A stretch of 64,000 bases of DNA, from positions 6,138,001 to 6,202,000 of the forward strand of contig NZ_JACCBA010000001.1 in the NCBI RefSeq assembly GCF_013409365.1, in the 5' to 3' direction. The position numbers and the translations under genes are program-made. Positions 15,848 through 24,726 of this stretch are shown in pieces. This stretch comes from Actinomadura luteofluorescens (GTDB lineage: Bacteria; Actinomycetota; Actinomycetes; Streptosporangiales; Streptosporangiaceae). The notes under the pieces are model-generated. The model was not told the DNA's origin. It did no database searches and saw only the letters and a list, made by a program, of their open reading frames with translations. The stretch's first letter is position 1, and each line of letters starts with the position of its first letter.

Positions 15848-16570
15848 ATGGCGGAGATCAGGGCGGCCTCGGTGCTGCCGGCGCGGCGCGAGGACATCAC
15901 GCTGCACACGTCCGACGGCCTGGAGCTGGTCGGTGAGCTGGCGCTGCCGCCGGAGCGGCCGCCGGTGGCGACGCTGGTCTGCCTGCATCCGCTGCCCACG
16001 GCCGAGGGCATGATGGACAGCCACGTCCTGCGCAAGGCGTCCTTCCGGCTGCCCGCGCTCGCCGACCTCGCCGTCCTGCGCTTCAACACGCGGGGGACGA
16101 CGTCGGCGCGCGGCACGAGCCAGGGCGAGTTCGGCGACGGCGAGACCGAGCGGTTCGACGTGGCGGCGGCGCTGGAGTACACCGAGTACCACGACCTGCC
16201 GCAGCCGTGGCTGCTCGGCTGGTCGTTCGGCACCGAGCTGGCGCTCAGGTGGGGACGCGACCCGCTGGTCGAGGGCGCGATCCTGCTGTCGCCGCCGCTG
16301 AAGAGGGCCGGTGACGCCGACCTCGACGCGTGGGGCGCCGACGGGCGGCCCCTCGTGGCGCTGGTGCCGGAGTTCGACGACTACCTGCGCCCGGCGGAGG
16401 CGCGGGAGCGGTTCAAGCGCGTCCCCCAGGCCGAGGTGATCGCGGTGGACAACGCCAAGCACCTCTGGGTGGGCGAGCCCTACGTCCGGATCGTGCTGAA
16501 CGAGATCGTCAAGCGGGTCGCGCCGGCCGCCTCCCCGCTCCCCACTGAATGGGATGAAACGGACAGATAA
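15848..16570 (+). CDS. Alpha/beta hydrolase
   Basis: A 240-residue hydrolase. The oxyanion-side 'LVCLHPLPTAEG' is near 43-54, the nucleophile elbow 'GWSFG' at 124-128 (Ser127), and the catalytic His is probably in 'NAKHLWVGE' near 208-216. The sequence 'RFNTRGTTSARGTSQGEFG' is typical of CocE/dienelactone-hydrolase-like small hydrolases. Substrate unknown. ATG at 15848 with GGAGAG upstream. Probably co-transcribed with the zinc-ribbon gene before it. Confidence 0.87.
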   Translation: MAEIRAASVLPARREDITLHTSDGLELVGELALPPERPPVATLVCLHPLPTAEGMMDSHVLRKASFRLPALADLAVLRFNTRGTTSARGTSQGEFGDGETERFDVAAALEYTEYHDLPQPWLLGWSFGTELALRWGRDPLVEGAILLSPPLKRAGDADLDAWGADGRPLVALVPEFDDYLRPAEARERFKRVPQAEVIAVDNAKHLWVGEPYVRIVLNEIVKRVAPAASPLPTEWDETDR

Positions 16571-16633
16571 ACGCTTGCGGCCGATCGCGGCCACTCCGTC
16601 CCACCGGCCGCGCCAGCGGGCGACCATTGCCCA

Positions 16634-17425
16634 ATGACGGTGCAGCTGTACGCAAGGGACGTGGGGACCGGCACGCCGATCGTGCTGCTGCACGCCTTCC
16701 CGCTGTCGTCGGCGATGTGGCTCGCCCAGCGGGAGGGCCTCGCCGGCCGGTTCCGGGTCATCACCCCCGACCTGCGCGGCTTCGGCGGTTCCCTGCTCGG
16801 CGACGACGAACCGTCCGTCGACACCATGGCCGACGACGTCGCCCGCGCGTGCCGCTCGCTCGGCGTCCGGCGGGCCGTCGTCGGCGGGCTGTCCATGGGC
16901 GGGTACGTGGCGATGGCGCTGTGCCGGCGGCACCCCGACCTCGTCCTCGGCCTCGTGCTGGCCGCCACCCGCGCCGCCGCCGACACCGGCCCCGTGCGGG
17001 AGAACCGGCTGCGGCAGGCCGGCGCCCTGGAGGGCGAGCGCAGCACCCGCGTCCTCGTGGACGAGGTGCTGCCCGGCCTCGTCGGCCCCACCACCTTGCG
17101 GCAGCGGGCGCTGATCTACGGGCGGGTCCGCGGCCTCGTCCAGGCGGCGCCGCCGCTCGCGGCCGCGTGGGCGCAGCGCGCCATGGCGGGACGCGCGGAC
17201 TCCTTCGAGACGCTCCGCGGCCTCCGCGTCCCCGCACTCGTCATGATCGGGGACGAGGACGCGCTGGCCACCGAGGACGAGGCCCGCGCCATGGCCGAGG
17301 CGATGCCGAACGCCGAGACGCTCGTCATCTCGCGCGCCGGGCACCTGTGCGCGGTGGAGCAGCCGGACCTGTTCAACCAGGCGGTGGCGGAGTTCGCCGC
17401 CGCCCTCGCCCGCACCGCGCGCTGA
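16634..17425 (+). CDS. Alpha/beta-fold hydrolase
   Basis: A 263-residue esterase-type hydrolase. 'IVLLHAFPLSS' precedes the oxyanion hole, 'DLRGFGGS' follows, the nucleophile is Ser87 in 'GGLSMGGYVA', the acid is in 'VMIGDEDALA', and the base His is in 'SRAGHLCAVEQPDLF'. Closest in pattern to 3-oxoadipate enol-lactonase/haloperoxidase-like hydrolases, but no pathway genes accompany it. ATG at 16634. It converges with the AI-2E family gene, with a 28 bp gap. Confidence 0.9.
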   Translation: MTVQLYARDVGTGTPIVLLHAFPLSSAMWLAQREGLAGRFRVITPDLRGFGGSLLGDDEPSVDTMADDVARACRSLGVRRAVVGGLSMGGYVAMALCRRHPDLVLGLVLAATRAAADTGPVRENRLRQAGALEGERSTRVLVDEVLPGLVGPTTLRQRALIYGRVRGLVQAAPPLAAAWAQRAMAGRADSFETLRGLRVPALVMIGDEDALATEDEARAMAEAMPNAETLVISRAGHLCAVEQPDLFNQAVAEFAAALARTAR

Positions 17426-17453
17426 GCCGGGCGCGCCCGGCCCGGCGCCCGGT

Positions 17454-18995
17454 CTAGAGGGTCTCCTGGCGCGGCATGACGACCTCGCGGATCAGCAGCG
17501 AGATCGCGGCCGCCGTCGGGATCGCCAGCAGCGCCCCGACCACGCCGAGCAGCGCCGCGCCGACCAGCGCCGCCACGATCGTCACCGCCGGCTGGACGTC
17601 CACGGTCCGCTTCATGACCCGCGGGTAGACGACGTAGTTCTCCACCTGCTGGTAGACGACGTAGAAGACCGCGCAGACGATGAGGTCGGTGGTGGTCCCG
17701 GTCAGGAACGCCACCAGGGAGACGACCACCGCGCCGATCGTGGCGCCGATCAGCGGGATGAGGTCGGTCACCGCGACGATCAGCGCCAGCGCGAGCGCGT
17801 ACTTCACCCCGAGGATCGACAGGAAGATGTACGAGCACACGCCCGCGATGAGCGCGATCGTGAACTGGCCCGCGACGTAGCCGCCGATCCGGTCGAGGAT
17901 CTCGTCGCCGAGCAGGGCGACGCGGGCCCGCCGGGTGCGCGGCGCCAGCTGGTAGAAGAACGTCTTGATCTGCGGCAGCGAGCTGAGGAAGTACAGCGTC
18001 AGGATCAGAATCGTGATCGTCTGGAAGATGCCGTTGATCGCGACCTTGCCGATGCCGGTGGCGGTGTCGGTGAGGCCCTTCTGGAACCCGTCGCCGTTCA
18101 CCGTCTTCTCGGCGCGTTCCAGCAGGCCGTAGCGCTTGTCCCAGTCGGCCAGCGTCCTGTTGTTCTGCAGCTGCTGGACGTACTCGGGGATGTTGTGCCG
18201 CAGCTCGGTGACCTGCTCGGACACCGGCTGGACGAGGGAGGCGACGAACCCGGCGAAGAACAGGATCACGATCAGGAACACCGTGGCGACCGCGGCGCCG
18301 CGCGGGAGGCCGAACCTGCGCAGCCGCTCCACCGCCGGATTGAGCCCGACCGCGAGGAACATCGCGACCACGATCATGACGATCACCGACTTGGCGTTCG
18401 TCGCGGCCTTCACCAGCATCCAGGCGGTGATGACGCCGAGCGCCGCGGTGAACCCGAACACGAACGGGTGCGCGCGGCCGAGCGGCTGGCCGGGCTTGCC
18501 GAACGGGAACAGGTGGTCGACGCCGGCCTCGCGCTTGCGCTGCTCGACGTCGTGCGCCGGGTCGGGCGCGCCGGGCTCGGGCGGCACCGGCTCGCTGGCC
18601 TGCTGCGCCGCCGGGAGGGTGACCGGGGCACCGGTCGCCGGGTCGCGTTCCCCCACGGGCTGCTCGATCTCCTCGGGTATCAACGCACCACTGGGCGCCT
18701 CAGGGCGGTCCTCGTCGCTCCCACCGGAGCCGCTCTCGGACGAGCCGTCCTCGCCGGAGCCGTCCCCCGTCTCGTCGGAGCCGGTCTCGCCCGCGCTCTT
18801 CCTGGGGGAGCGGGTTCCGCTGTCGCGGGCCTCGCCGGGTTCGGTCGTGTCGGTCTCGCCGGTGCCGCTCACGTCCGAGTCGGTCTCGGTCTCGTCGGCG
18901 GGGGGAGCCGGTGCGGGGACCCGGCGGCCGGTCGCGGACCGCCCCTCGCCGGGGGCGGGCTCGCGGCCGTCGTCGTGGGGGGTCTCGTCGGGCAC
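17454..18995 (-). CDS. AI-2E family (PerM/YdiK-type) transporter
   Basis: A 513-residue membrane protein. The first 165 or so residues are acidic, low-complexity Ser/Glu/Gly/Asp/Pro sequence with no fold. From about 170 a run of roughly eight membrane segments follows, with the family blocks 'AMFLAVGLNPAVERLRRFG', 'LTLYFLSSLPQIKTFFY' and 'LIPLIGATIGAVVVSL'. Substrates of this family include autoinducer-2 and Na+/H+ in studied members, and none can be assigned here. The long acidic cytoplasmic N-tail is unusual in length. Confidence 0.9.
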   Translation of the reverse strand: MPDETPHDDGREPAPGEGRSATGRRVPAPAPPADETETDSDVSGTGETDTTEPGEARDSGTRSPRKSAGETGSDETGDGSGEDGSSESGSGGSDEDRPEAPSGALIPEEIEQPVGERDPATGAPVTLPAAQQASEPVPPEPGAPDPAHDVEQRKREAGVDHLFPFGKPGQPLGRAHPFVFGFTAALGVITAWMLVKAATNAKSVIVMIVVAMFLAVGLNPAVERLRRFGLPRGAAVATVFLIVILFFAGFVASLVQPVSEQVTELRHNIPEYVQQLQNNRTLADWDKRYGLLERAEKTVNGDGFQKGLTDTATGIGKVAINGIFQTITILILTLYFLSSLPQIKTFFYQLAPRTRRARVALLGDEILDRIGGYVAGQFTIALIAGVCSYIFLSILGVKYALALALIVAVTDLIPLIGATIGAVVVSLVAFLTGTTTDLIVCAVFYVVYQQVENYVVYPRVMKRTVDVQPAVTIVAALVGAALLGVVGALLAIPTAAAISLLIREVVMPRQETL

Positions 18996-19033
18996 GCCGG
19001 TCTCCTCTGTCGTGCGTCTACGGGGTTGAGACG

Positions 19034-19075
19034 ACGGAAAGCCCGGAGGCGTTTCACCGCCTCCAGGCTTTCCGT
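19034..19075 (-). terminator. Long hairpin terminator after the coiled-coil gene
   Basis: Two 18-base arms, 19034-19051 and 19058-19075, pair at 17 of 18 positions around a 6-base loop TTTCAC. It lies 21 bp past the stop of the coiled-coil gene (minus strand) and upstream of the AI-2E gene. It should separate the two transcripts. Confidence 0.85.
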
Positions 19076-19095
19076 CATGCCCGACCCTTAAGGGG

Positions 19096-20421
19096 TCACT
19101 CCTGCCACCAGTCCTCGTCGTCCTCGTCGGACTTCTTGGCCTGGGCCGGCTTGGCGGGCGCGGCCTTGGCGGCCGGCTGCTGCTTGGGCTGGGCCTGCTG
19201 CGCCGGGGCCGGCTTCGGCTCGGCCGCGGGGATCGCGGCCTTCTCCGGAGGCGCGGCGAGCTCGGGCTCGGGGCTCATCGTCGGCGCGACGCCGCCGATC
19301 AGCTGGCGCAGCTGGTTGAGGTGGCTGGTGATGCTGTCGCGCTGGCGGGTGAGCTCGTCGACCTGGCGCTGCGCCGCCGTCCGGACGCGGTCGGCCTCGG
19401 ACTTGGTCTCGGCGAGCAGTTGCTCGGCCTGCGACTTCGCCTCGGCGATCACGTTGTCGGAGTTCTTGCGGGCGTTGGCCATCAGCTGCTTGGCGTGCGA
19501 GTCGGCCTCGCGCCGGGTCTGCTCGGCCTGCTGCGTCGCCTTCGCGGCGCGCTGCTCGGCGGACGCGGCACGCTGCTCGGCCTCGGCGACGAGCTTCTGC
19601 GTCGCGGCCTGCGCGGCGGAGTGGCGCTCGGCGTCCTGCCGGTCGGCCTCCTCGCGGCGGGCGGCGAGCTGGATCTCGAACTCGGCCTCGGCCTGGGCGC
19701 GCTGGGCCTCGCTCTCCTCCAGGATGCGCTGGGCCTGCGCCCGCATCTCGTCGGCCTGCCGCTTGGCCGTGGTGAGGATCTCGTCGCGCTCCCGCTTGGT
19801 GGAAGCGCGCAGCTGCGCCACCTCGCGCTCGGTGGTGGTGCGCAGCTTGGCGATCTCACGCTCGGCGGCGGCGCGCTTCTCGGCGACCTCGTGGTCGGCG
19901 GTGGCCCGCAGCTTGGCGACCTCGCGCTCGGTGGTGGAGGTGAGCTCGTCGGCCTCGCGGCGGGCGGAGGTGCGCACCTCCTCGGCCTCCCGCTCGGCCG
20001 CCTGCCGCATGTCGTCGCCCTCGCGCTGGGCGTTGGCGCGCAGCTCGGAGGCGTCGTTCTCGGCGGTGGCGCGCTGCTCCGCGGCGTCGACCTTGGCCGC
20101 GGCCTTGATCTCGTTCGCCTCGGAGCGGGCCGCCTGGACCAGCTCGGTCGCCTGCTCCTCGGCGAGTCGCAGCAGCTGCTCGATGCGGGCGCCGAGGCCG
20201 GAGTAGGTCGGACGTTCCTGCTCCTGCAGCTGACGGTGGGCGTCCGACAGCTCGCGCTGCAGGGCCTGTGTCTGCTCGCGGGTCTGCCGCACCTCGTTGT
20301 CGAGCTGCTTGATGTGCTCGTCGACCTGGTGCCGGTCGTAGCCGCGAAGCACCACGTCGAACTCGCGCGGGGGCGTGTCTTCAAAGAAGTTGCTGAGCTG
20401 GGCGTCGATGTCGGACTGCAT
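19096..20421 (-). CDS. DivIVA/Scy/FilP-like coiled-coil cytoskeletal protein
   Basis: About 441 residues from the ATG at 20421 ('MQSDIDAQLSNFFEDTPPRE'). A DivIVA-type N-terminus ('FDVVLRGYDRHQVDEHIKQL') is followed by a short coil, then from about residue 90 to 310 a continuous Ala/Arg/Glu-rich coil. At its centre are consecutive 11-residue units such as 'REVAKLRATAD' and 'REIAKLRTTTE'. The tail is Ala/Pro/Lys-rich and ends 'DEDDEDWWQE'. Streptomyces Scy and FilP (SCO5397/5396), which organise polar growth, occupy the same place beside methylmalonyl-CoA epimerase and thiolase genes. Confidence 0.85.
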   Translation of the reverse strand: MQSDIDAQLSNFFEDTPPREFDVVLRGYDRHQVDEHIKQLDNEVRQTREQTQALQRELSDAHRQLQEQERPTYSGLGARIEQLLRLAEEQATELVQAARSEANEIKAAAKVDAAEQRATAENDASELRANAQREGDDMRQAAEREAEEVRTSARREADELTSTTEREVAKLRATADHEVAEKRAAAEREIAKLRTTTEREVAQLRASTKRERDEILTTAKRQADEMRAQAQRILEESEAQRAQAEAEFEIQLAARREEADRQDAERHSAAQAATQKLVAEAEQRAASAEQRAAKATQQAEQTRREADSHAKQLMANARKNSDNVIAEAKSQAEQLLAETKSEADRVRTAAQRQVDELTRQRDSITSHLNQLRQLIGGVAPTMSPEPELAAPPEKAAIPAAEPKPAPAQQAQPKQQPAAKAAPAKPAQAKKSDEDDEDWWQE

Positions 20422-20750
20422 GTGGCTCAATCCTGATGTGACGGGGCTACGGGTGGTTCCGGGGACCGGTTGATCGCCTGGCATGACGGACACACTTGCC
20501 CCAGACCTCTTCCGGCGAATGAAGCGTACTCCGGACACTGCCGTGTTGGGGGCTCATCTTGACGCGCTGCGTGGAATGTCCCTTTTGTTCGGGCATGTCG
20601 CGGGGCCGCAGCGGCCCAGGTGTGGGGGGTGCAAATACACCAGATGTGTCCGAACGGTCACAGAGCGGCGGTCCAGGCCGCACGGTCCATGACCGTGATA
20701 TCGAACACGTCACGATCCTGGCGCGCCCCCGCCACCCCCGGCGTACAAGA
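20422..20750. other. Leader region of the coiled-coil gene
   Basis: 329 bp between the coiled-coil gene start and the epimerase stop, both on the minus strand. No gene is supported. It should hold the coiled-coil gene's promoter. I see only a short ACAC-N5-GTGT inverted repeat at 20637-20649 and no consensus -10/-35 pair that I trust. Confidence 0.4.
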
Positions 20751-21185
20751 TCATTCGGCGGCCGGACGCTTCTGCACCAGCTCCGTCAGGACGCCGTGGC
20801 AGTCCTTGGGGTGCAAAAAGTTGATCAAGGAACCCATCGACCCGTTGCGCGGCGCGTCGTACAGCACGCGCACCCCCTTGCCGGCGATGCCGGCGGCCTC
20901 GCCGGCGACCGTCCCGTCCGTCCCGAACGCGATGTGGTGGACGCCCTCGCCGTTCTTCTCCATCCACTTGGCGACGGCCGAGTCCTCCCGGATCGGCTCG
21001 ATGAGCTGCAGGTAGCTCGCCGCGCCGTCCCCCGTGTCGTTGATCTTGAGCATGCACTCCCGCACGCCCTGCTCCTCGTTCACCTCGAAGTGCGCGTCGG
21101 TGAAGCCGTAGGTCGCCTTGTAGAACTCGACGGTCGCGTCCAGATCACGGCAGGCGATGCCGATGTGGTCGATACGGGTCAGCAT
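20751..21185 (-). CDS. mce: Methylmalonyl-CoA epimerase
   Basis: A 144-residue vicinal-oxygen-chelate protein from the ATG at 21185. The metal ligands of the family are visible: His7 in '[11 protein letters not shown]', Gln in 'YLQLIEP', His in '[12 protein letters not shown]', and a C-terminal Glu in 'VLTELVQ'. It interconverts (R)- and (S)-methylmalonyl-CoA in propionyl-CoA metabolism. It is divergent from the thiolase gene by 107 bp, an arrangement also seen in Streptomyces (SCO5398/5399). Confidence 0.95.
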   Translation of the reverse strand: MLTRIDHIGIACRDLDATVEFYKATYGFTDAHFEVNEEQGVRECMLKINDTGDGAASYLQLIEPIREDSAVAKWMEKNGEGVHHIAFGTDGTVAGEAAGIAGKGVRVLYDAPRNGSMGSLINFLHPKDCHGVLTELVQKRPAAE

Positions 21186-21292
21186 GGGCTTTGTCCCTCC
21201 TCGGACGGCCAGGCGGGGGCGAACAGAACCGAACACCGCTCCCGTGGGTATCGTGGCAAACGTCGCCGCAGCACCACCCTGGAGGCCCCCAT

Positions 21293-22492
21293 ATGACCAC
21301 CTCGTCCGTGATCGTCGCCGGAGCGCGCACCCCCATCGGGCGCCTGATGGGCTCGCTGAAGGACTTCTCCGCGGCCGACCTCGGGGCGCACGCGATCAGG
21401 GCGGCGCTGGAGCGGGCCGGGGTGTCCGGCGACCAGGTGCAGTACGTGATCCTCGGCCAGGTGCTGCAGGCGGGCGCGGGCCAGATCCCGTCCCGGCAGG
21501 CGGCGGTCAAGGCGGGCATCCCGATGAGCGTCCCGTCCATCACGATCAACAAGGTCTGCCTCTCCGGGCTGGACGCGATCGCGCTGGCCGACCAGCTCAT
21601 CCGGGCGGGCGAGTTCGACATCGTCGTGGCGGGCGGCATGGAGTCGATGACCCAGGCCCCGCACCTGCTGCCGAAGTCGCGCGGCGGCTACAAGTACGGC
21701 TCCGTCGAGGTCCTCGACCACATGGCCCACGACGCCCTCACCGACGCCTTCGACGGCGTCTCCATGGGCGAGTCCACCGAGCGCTACAACGCCGAGCTCG
21801 GCATCTCCCGCGAGGAGCAGGACGCGTTCTCCGCCCGCTCCCACCAGCGCGCCGCCGAGGCGATCAAGAACGGCGTGTTCGACGAGGAGATCGCCCCGGT
21901 CGAGATCCCGCAGCGGCGCGGCGAGCCGGTCGTGTTCTCCGCCGACGAGGGCGTGCGCGGCGACACCACCGCCGAGAGCCTGGCCCGGCTGCGCCCGGCG
22001 TTCAGCAAGGACGGGACGATCACCGCGGGCTCGGCCTCGCAGATCTCCGACGGCGCCGCGGCGGTCGTGGTGATGTCCAGGGCCCGGGCCGAGGAGCTCG
22101 GCCTCACCTGGCTCGCCGAGATCGGCGCGCACGGCAACGTCGCGGGACCGGACAACTCGCTGCAGTCCCAGCCGTCCAACGCGATCAAGCACGCCCTCGG
22201 CAAGGAGGGCCTCACCGTCGACGACCTCGACCTCATCGAGATCAACGAGGCCTTCGCCTCGGTCGGCATCCAGTCGATGCGCGACCTCGGCGTCGGCCCC
22301 GAGAAGGTCAACGTCAACGGCGGCGCCATCGCGGTCGGCCACCCGGTCGGCATGTCCGGCGCCCGCATCCTCCTGCACCTGGCCTACGAGCTGAAGCGCC
22401 GCGGCGGCGGCACCGGCGCCGCCGCCCTCTGCGGCGGCGGCGGCCAGGGTGATGCCGTGCTTATTCGTGTTCCGACTCCGGCGCTCGCCTAG
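21293..22492 (+). CDS. Acetyl-CoA C-acetyltransferase (thiolase II)
   Basis: A 399-residue thiolase from the ATG at 21293. The acyl-accepting Cys89 is in '[10 protein letters not shown]', the catalytic His in '[16 protein letters not shown]', and the second Cys in '[13 protein letters not shown]'. It condenses two acetyl-CoA, or cleaves acetoacetyl-CoA. It shares a promoter region with the epimerase. The stop codon lies within a short repeat family that continues downstream. Confidence 0.95.
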   Translation: MTTSSVIVAGARTPIGRLMGSLKDFSAADLGAHAIRAALERAGVSGDQVQYVILGQVLQAGAGQIPSRQAAVKAGIPMSVPSITINKVCLSGLDAIALADQLIRAGEFDIVVAGGMESMTQAPHLLPKSRGGYKYGSVEVLDHMAHDALTDAFDGVSMGESTERYNAELGISREEQDAFSARSHQRAAEAIKNGVFDEEIAPVEIPQRRGEPVVFSADEGVRGDTTAESLARLRPAFSKDGTITAGSASQISDGAAAVVVMSRARAEELGLTWLAEIGAHGNVAGPDNSLQSQPSNAIKHALGKEGLTVDDLDLIEINEAFASVGIQSMRDLGVGPEKVNVNGGAIAVGHPVGMSGARILLHLAYELKRRGGGTGAAALCGGGGQGDAVLIRVPTPALA

Positions 22493-22610
22493 CGGCTCCC
22501 TGCGCATATTCGTGGCTCGGTCGAGGGCTCGCCTGGTGGCTCGCCCTCGACCGAGCCACGGGCGATCGCTGGCATCGCTCCGGCTCGCCTTGCGGCTCGC
22601 TTCGCGATCG
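22481..22610. repeat. REP-like repeat units after the thiolase gene
   Basis: Three related units, GCTCGCCTAGCGGCTCCCTG (from 22483), GCTCGCCTGGTGGCTCGCC (from 22527) and GCTCGCCTTGCGGCTCGCTT (from 22583), lie in 130 bp. A fourth very close relative is found 7.6 kb away after the malic enzyme gene. The first contains the thiolase stop codon. Confidence 0.65.
22511..22560 (+). terminator. Perfect 18-bp stem-loop between converging genes
   Basis: CGTGGCTCGGTCGAGGGC (22511-22528) pairs perfectly with 22543-22560 around a 14-base loop. It lies 19 bp past the thiolase stop, and the DUF4230 gene converges from the right. It is likely to be a bidirectional terminator. Confidence 0.85.
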
Positions 22611-22701
22611 GATTCTCGCAAGCTCGAATCCGCCTTCGGACGCGATCGCGGGTGTTGGGGTCGTTGCGTGGTTGCGGTGGTGGCTGAGGTCAGCGCGCGC
22701 C

Positions 22702-23415
22702 TTACTGGGAGGCGGGGGTGATGGTGACCGTTGTGAAGCCGAGGGCCTTGAGCATGTTCTCCAGCATCGACTTCGTGTTGGCGTCGGCGCGTTGCTTCAG
22801 GCCGCTCTGGTCCGCGGCGGTCTGGATCTTCTGGGACGCCAGGACGTAGAGCTGCTGCTGGTTGTTCGGGTTGCTGCTGAAGAAGTCGCCGAAGCGGTCG
22901 AAGACACCGCGCTGGGTCGCGTAGACGTAGCTGTTCTTCGTGTCGAGGTTCGTCTTCTCCAGCTGGGCGGGCGGGAGGGTGACCGTCGCCACCGTCCGGT
23001 CCGCGTTGACCTTGAGGGCGCCCGAGCCGAGCCGCGAGAAGTCCACGTAGGCGTCGACCGAGCCGTTGCCGACGAACAGGGTCCGTTTGCCGCGCAGCGA
23101 TGACGGCAGGAACTTGGCGTCCTTCTCCAGGTCCACGACGACCTGGAAGTTTCCGCTGGCCGCCTCGTAGCGGTGCAGGTCGCGGATCGACTTCAGCAGG
23201 ACGGGGCCGCTGCGGTCCTTGGTCTCCACCCCGAACGGGTTCAGCCAGTGGGGGAGGCCGTGCAGCGCCTGCTGGCCGAGCAGGACGAGCGCGACGGTGG
23301 CCGCGACGATCGCGACGGGGGTGAGCAGGCCGCGCCGCGGGGGGCGGGACCGGCCGGGGGACGACTTGACGGGTGCGTCGTTCTTCGCGTCGTTCTTCGT
23401 TTCCGAGCGAGCCAT
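22702..23415 (-). CDS. DUF4230 family membrane-anchored protein
   Basis: A 237-residue protein with a basic cytoplasmic N-tail (1-30), one membrane helix ('PVAIVAATVALVLLGQQAL', about 32-50), then an extracytoplasmic DUF4230 domain recognised from 'RYEAASGNFQVVVDLEKDAK', 'VDAYVDFSRLGSGAL' and 'VTLPPAQLEKTNLD'. Function unknown in the family. It lies 34 bp before the stop side of the next minus-strand gene and may be co-transcribed with the DUF2127 gene upstream. Confidence 0.85.
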   Translation of the reverse strand: MARSETKNDAKNDAPVKSSPGRSRPPRRGLLTPVAIVAATVALVLLGQQALHGLPHWLNPFGVETKDRSGPVLLKSIRDLHRYEAASGNFQVVVDLEKDAKFLPSSLRGKRTLFVGNGSVDAYVDFSRLGSGALKVNADRTVATVTLPPAQLEKTNLDTKNSYVYATQRGVFDRFGDFFSSNPNNQQQLYVLASQKIQTAADQSGLKQRADANTKSMLENMLKALGFTTVTITPASQ

Positions 23416-23449
23416 GTAACCGACATTCCCGGCAGCGGCGTCCGCTACC

Positions 23450-24247
23450 TCATCCGGCGGGTTCGGGCGCGGGCGCGGACGGGTGCCGCAGGTCCGATTC
23501 GTGGGTCGCCTGCTCCACCTCGATCAGCGACTCGCTGCGCAGATGCGCCTCGTGGGCGGCGCGGCCGCCCCGCACGCCGAACAGCCGTTTGGTGACGACG
23601 ATGTAGACGATGAGACCGATGTTGAGCGCCAGCGCGCCGACGCGCAGGGCGGTGACCTTCTCCACCAGCTCGTAGATCTCGATCGGCAGCCCGAAGCACG
23701 TCGCGACGACCGCGAAGTACTCGCCCCAGCGCTTCAGCAGCCACAGCCCGACCGCCTCGATCAGCTCGATCGCGCCGTAGACGATGAGACCGACGGCCAG
23801 CCAGCGCAGCGTCCGCGCGTCCAGGTCGAACACGTGCCGGACGGACGTGACGACCTTGGAGTGGTCGAGGTCCCAGCCGACCTGGTCGGCGATGGGGCGC
23901 AGCAGCGGGATCTCCTTCTCGAAGATCCGCTCGATCGATCCGCGGCTGCCGGCGAAGCGCCACACCCCGTACGCGGCGACCAGCACGATCAGACCGCGGA
24001 TGCCGCGCTCCACCGCGAAGAACCGCATGATGAAGGCGTCGCGCAGCTCCCGGCCGCGCTTGACCAGCGGGGCCCGGTCGGCCGGGCCCTTCCCGTGCGG
24101 CTCGCCGTGCACGTAGGTCCCGCAGCGCAGGCAGCGCCACGCTTCGCCGATGGGGGACGAGACGACGAGCCGCTCGCGCAGCTTCTCCTCGTCCGGCGCA
24201 TAGGTGATGTGTCCCTTGCGCGCGCAGGTCAGCAGGCTCCAGTCCAC
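23450..24247 (-). CDS. DUF2127 family membrane protein with N-terminal Cys cluster
   Basis: A 265-residue protein from a GTG at 24247. An N-terminal putative metal site has Cys8 and a 'CLRCGTYVHGE' ribbon. Four or so membrane segments follow, including 'GLIVLVAAYGVWRFAG', 'WLAVGLIVYGAIELIEAVGL' and 'ALALNIGLIVYIVV', in the DUF2127 pattern. The tail is charged. No function is known. It is divergent from the DUF3817 gene by 123 bp. Confidence 0.8.
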   Translation of the reverse strand: MDWSLLTCARKGHITYAPDEEKLRERLVVSSPIGEAWRCLRCGTYVHGEPHGKGPADRAPLVKRGRELRDAFIMRFFAVERGIRGLIVLVAAYGVWRFAGSRGSIERIFEKEIPLLRPIADQVGWDLDHSKVVTSVRHVFDLDARTLRWLAVGLIVYGAIELIEAVGLWLLKRWGEYFAVVATCFGLPIEIYELVEKVTALRVGALALNIGLIVYIVVTKRLFGVRGGRAAHEAHLRSESLIEVEQATHESDLRHPSAPAPEPAG

Positions 24248-24370
24248 GCGGACACACTAGAGGCCCGGCGGGGTCCGCATACGTCACGGTTTGCGCACGG
24301 TCGTGTGAGCGAGGTCATAGGAGGCGCGGAAACCGCGGGCCGATGCCGCGCCGTTGAGGGGGGCGTGGAC

Positions 24371-24685
24371 ATGATTCGTGTTTTCCGGTTCGTCTCCGTC
24401 GCCGAGGCGTTCTCGTTCCTCCTCCTGCTGCTGGTCGCGATGCCGCTGAAGTACGGGGCGGACGCGCCGGTCGGCGTGCAGGTGATGGGACCGGTGCACG
24501 GCGTCCTGTTCATGGCCTACGTCGGCCTGGTCTTCCTCGTCCGCGAGCAGCTCGGCTGGGACCTCGGGCGCACGGTCCTCGCGCTCGGCGCCGCCGTCCT
24601 GCCCGTCGCGCCGTTCTTCGTGGAGCGGCACTGGACGCGGCCCGCCGCCGAGCCGGAGCCGGAGCCGGCCGGGCGGGGCGCCTGA
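24371..24685 (+). CDS. DUF3817 family small membrane protein
   Basis: A 104-residue membrane protein with three hydrophobic segments. The conserved block 'SVAEAFSFLLLLLVAMPLKY' opens the protein, and 'GPVHGVLFMAYVGLVF' contains the family His. The C-terminus 'VERHWTRPAAE' is followed by an acidic Pro/Glu tail. The family (YdzA-like) has no assigned role. ATG at 24371. Confidence 0.85.
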   Translation: MIRVFRFVSVAEAFSFLLLLLVAMPLKYGADAPVGVQVMGPVHGVLFMAYVGLVFLVREQLGWDLGRTVLALGAAVLPVAPFFVERHWTRPAAEPEPEPAGRGA

Positions 24686-24726
24686 CCTCCTGCGTGACCG
24701 CGGTCGGCCGGGGGGTCCGGTCGCGG

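Noticed and set aside
22493..22701. Repeat-rich region as a CRISPR-like array
   Set aside because: Units are irregular in spacing, imperfect and without unique spacers. Hairpins explain them better.
24371..24685. DUF3817 gene starting far upstream at 23483
   Set aside because: The upstream part is antisense to the DUF2127 gene and compositionally wrong. The ATG at 24371 gives the exact family length.
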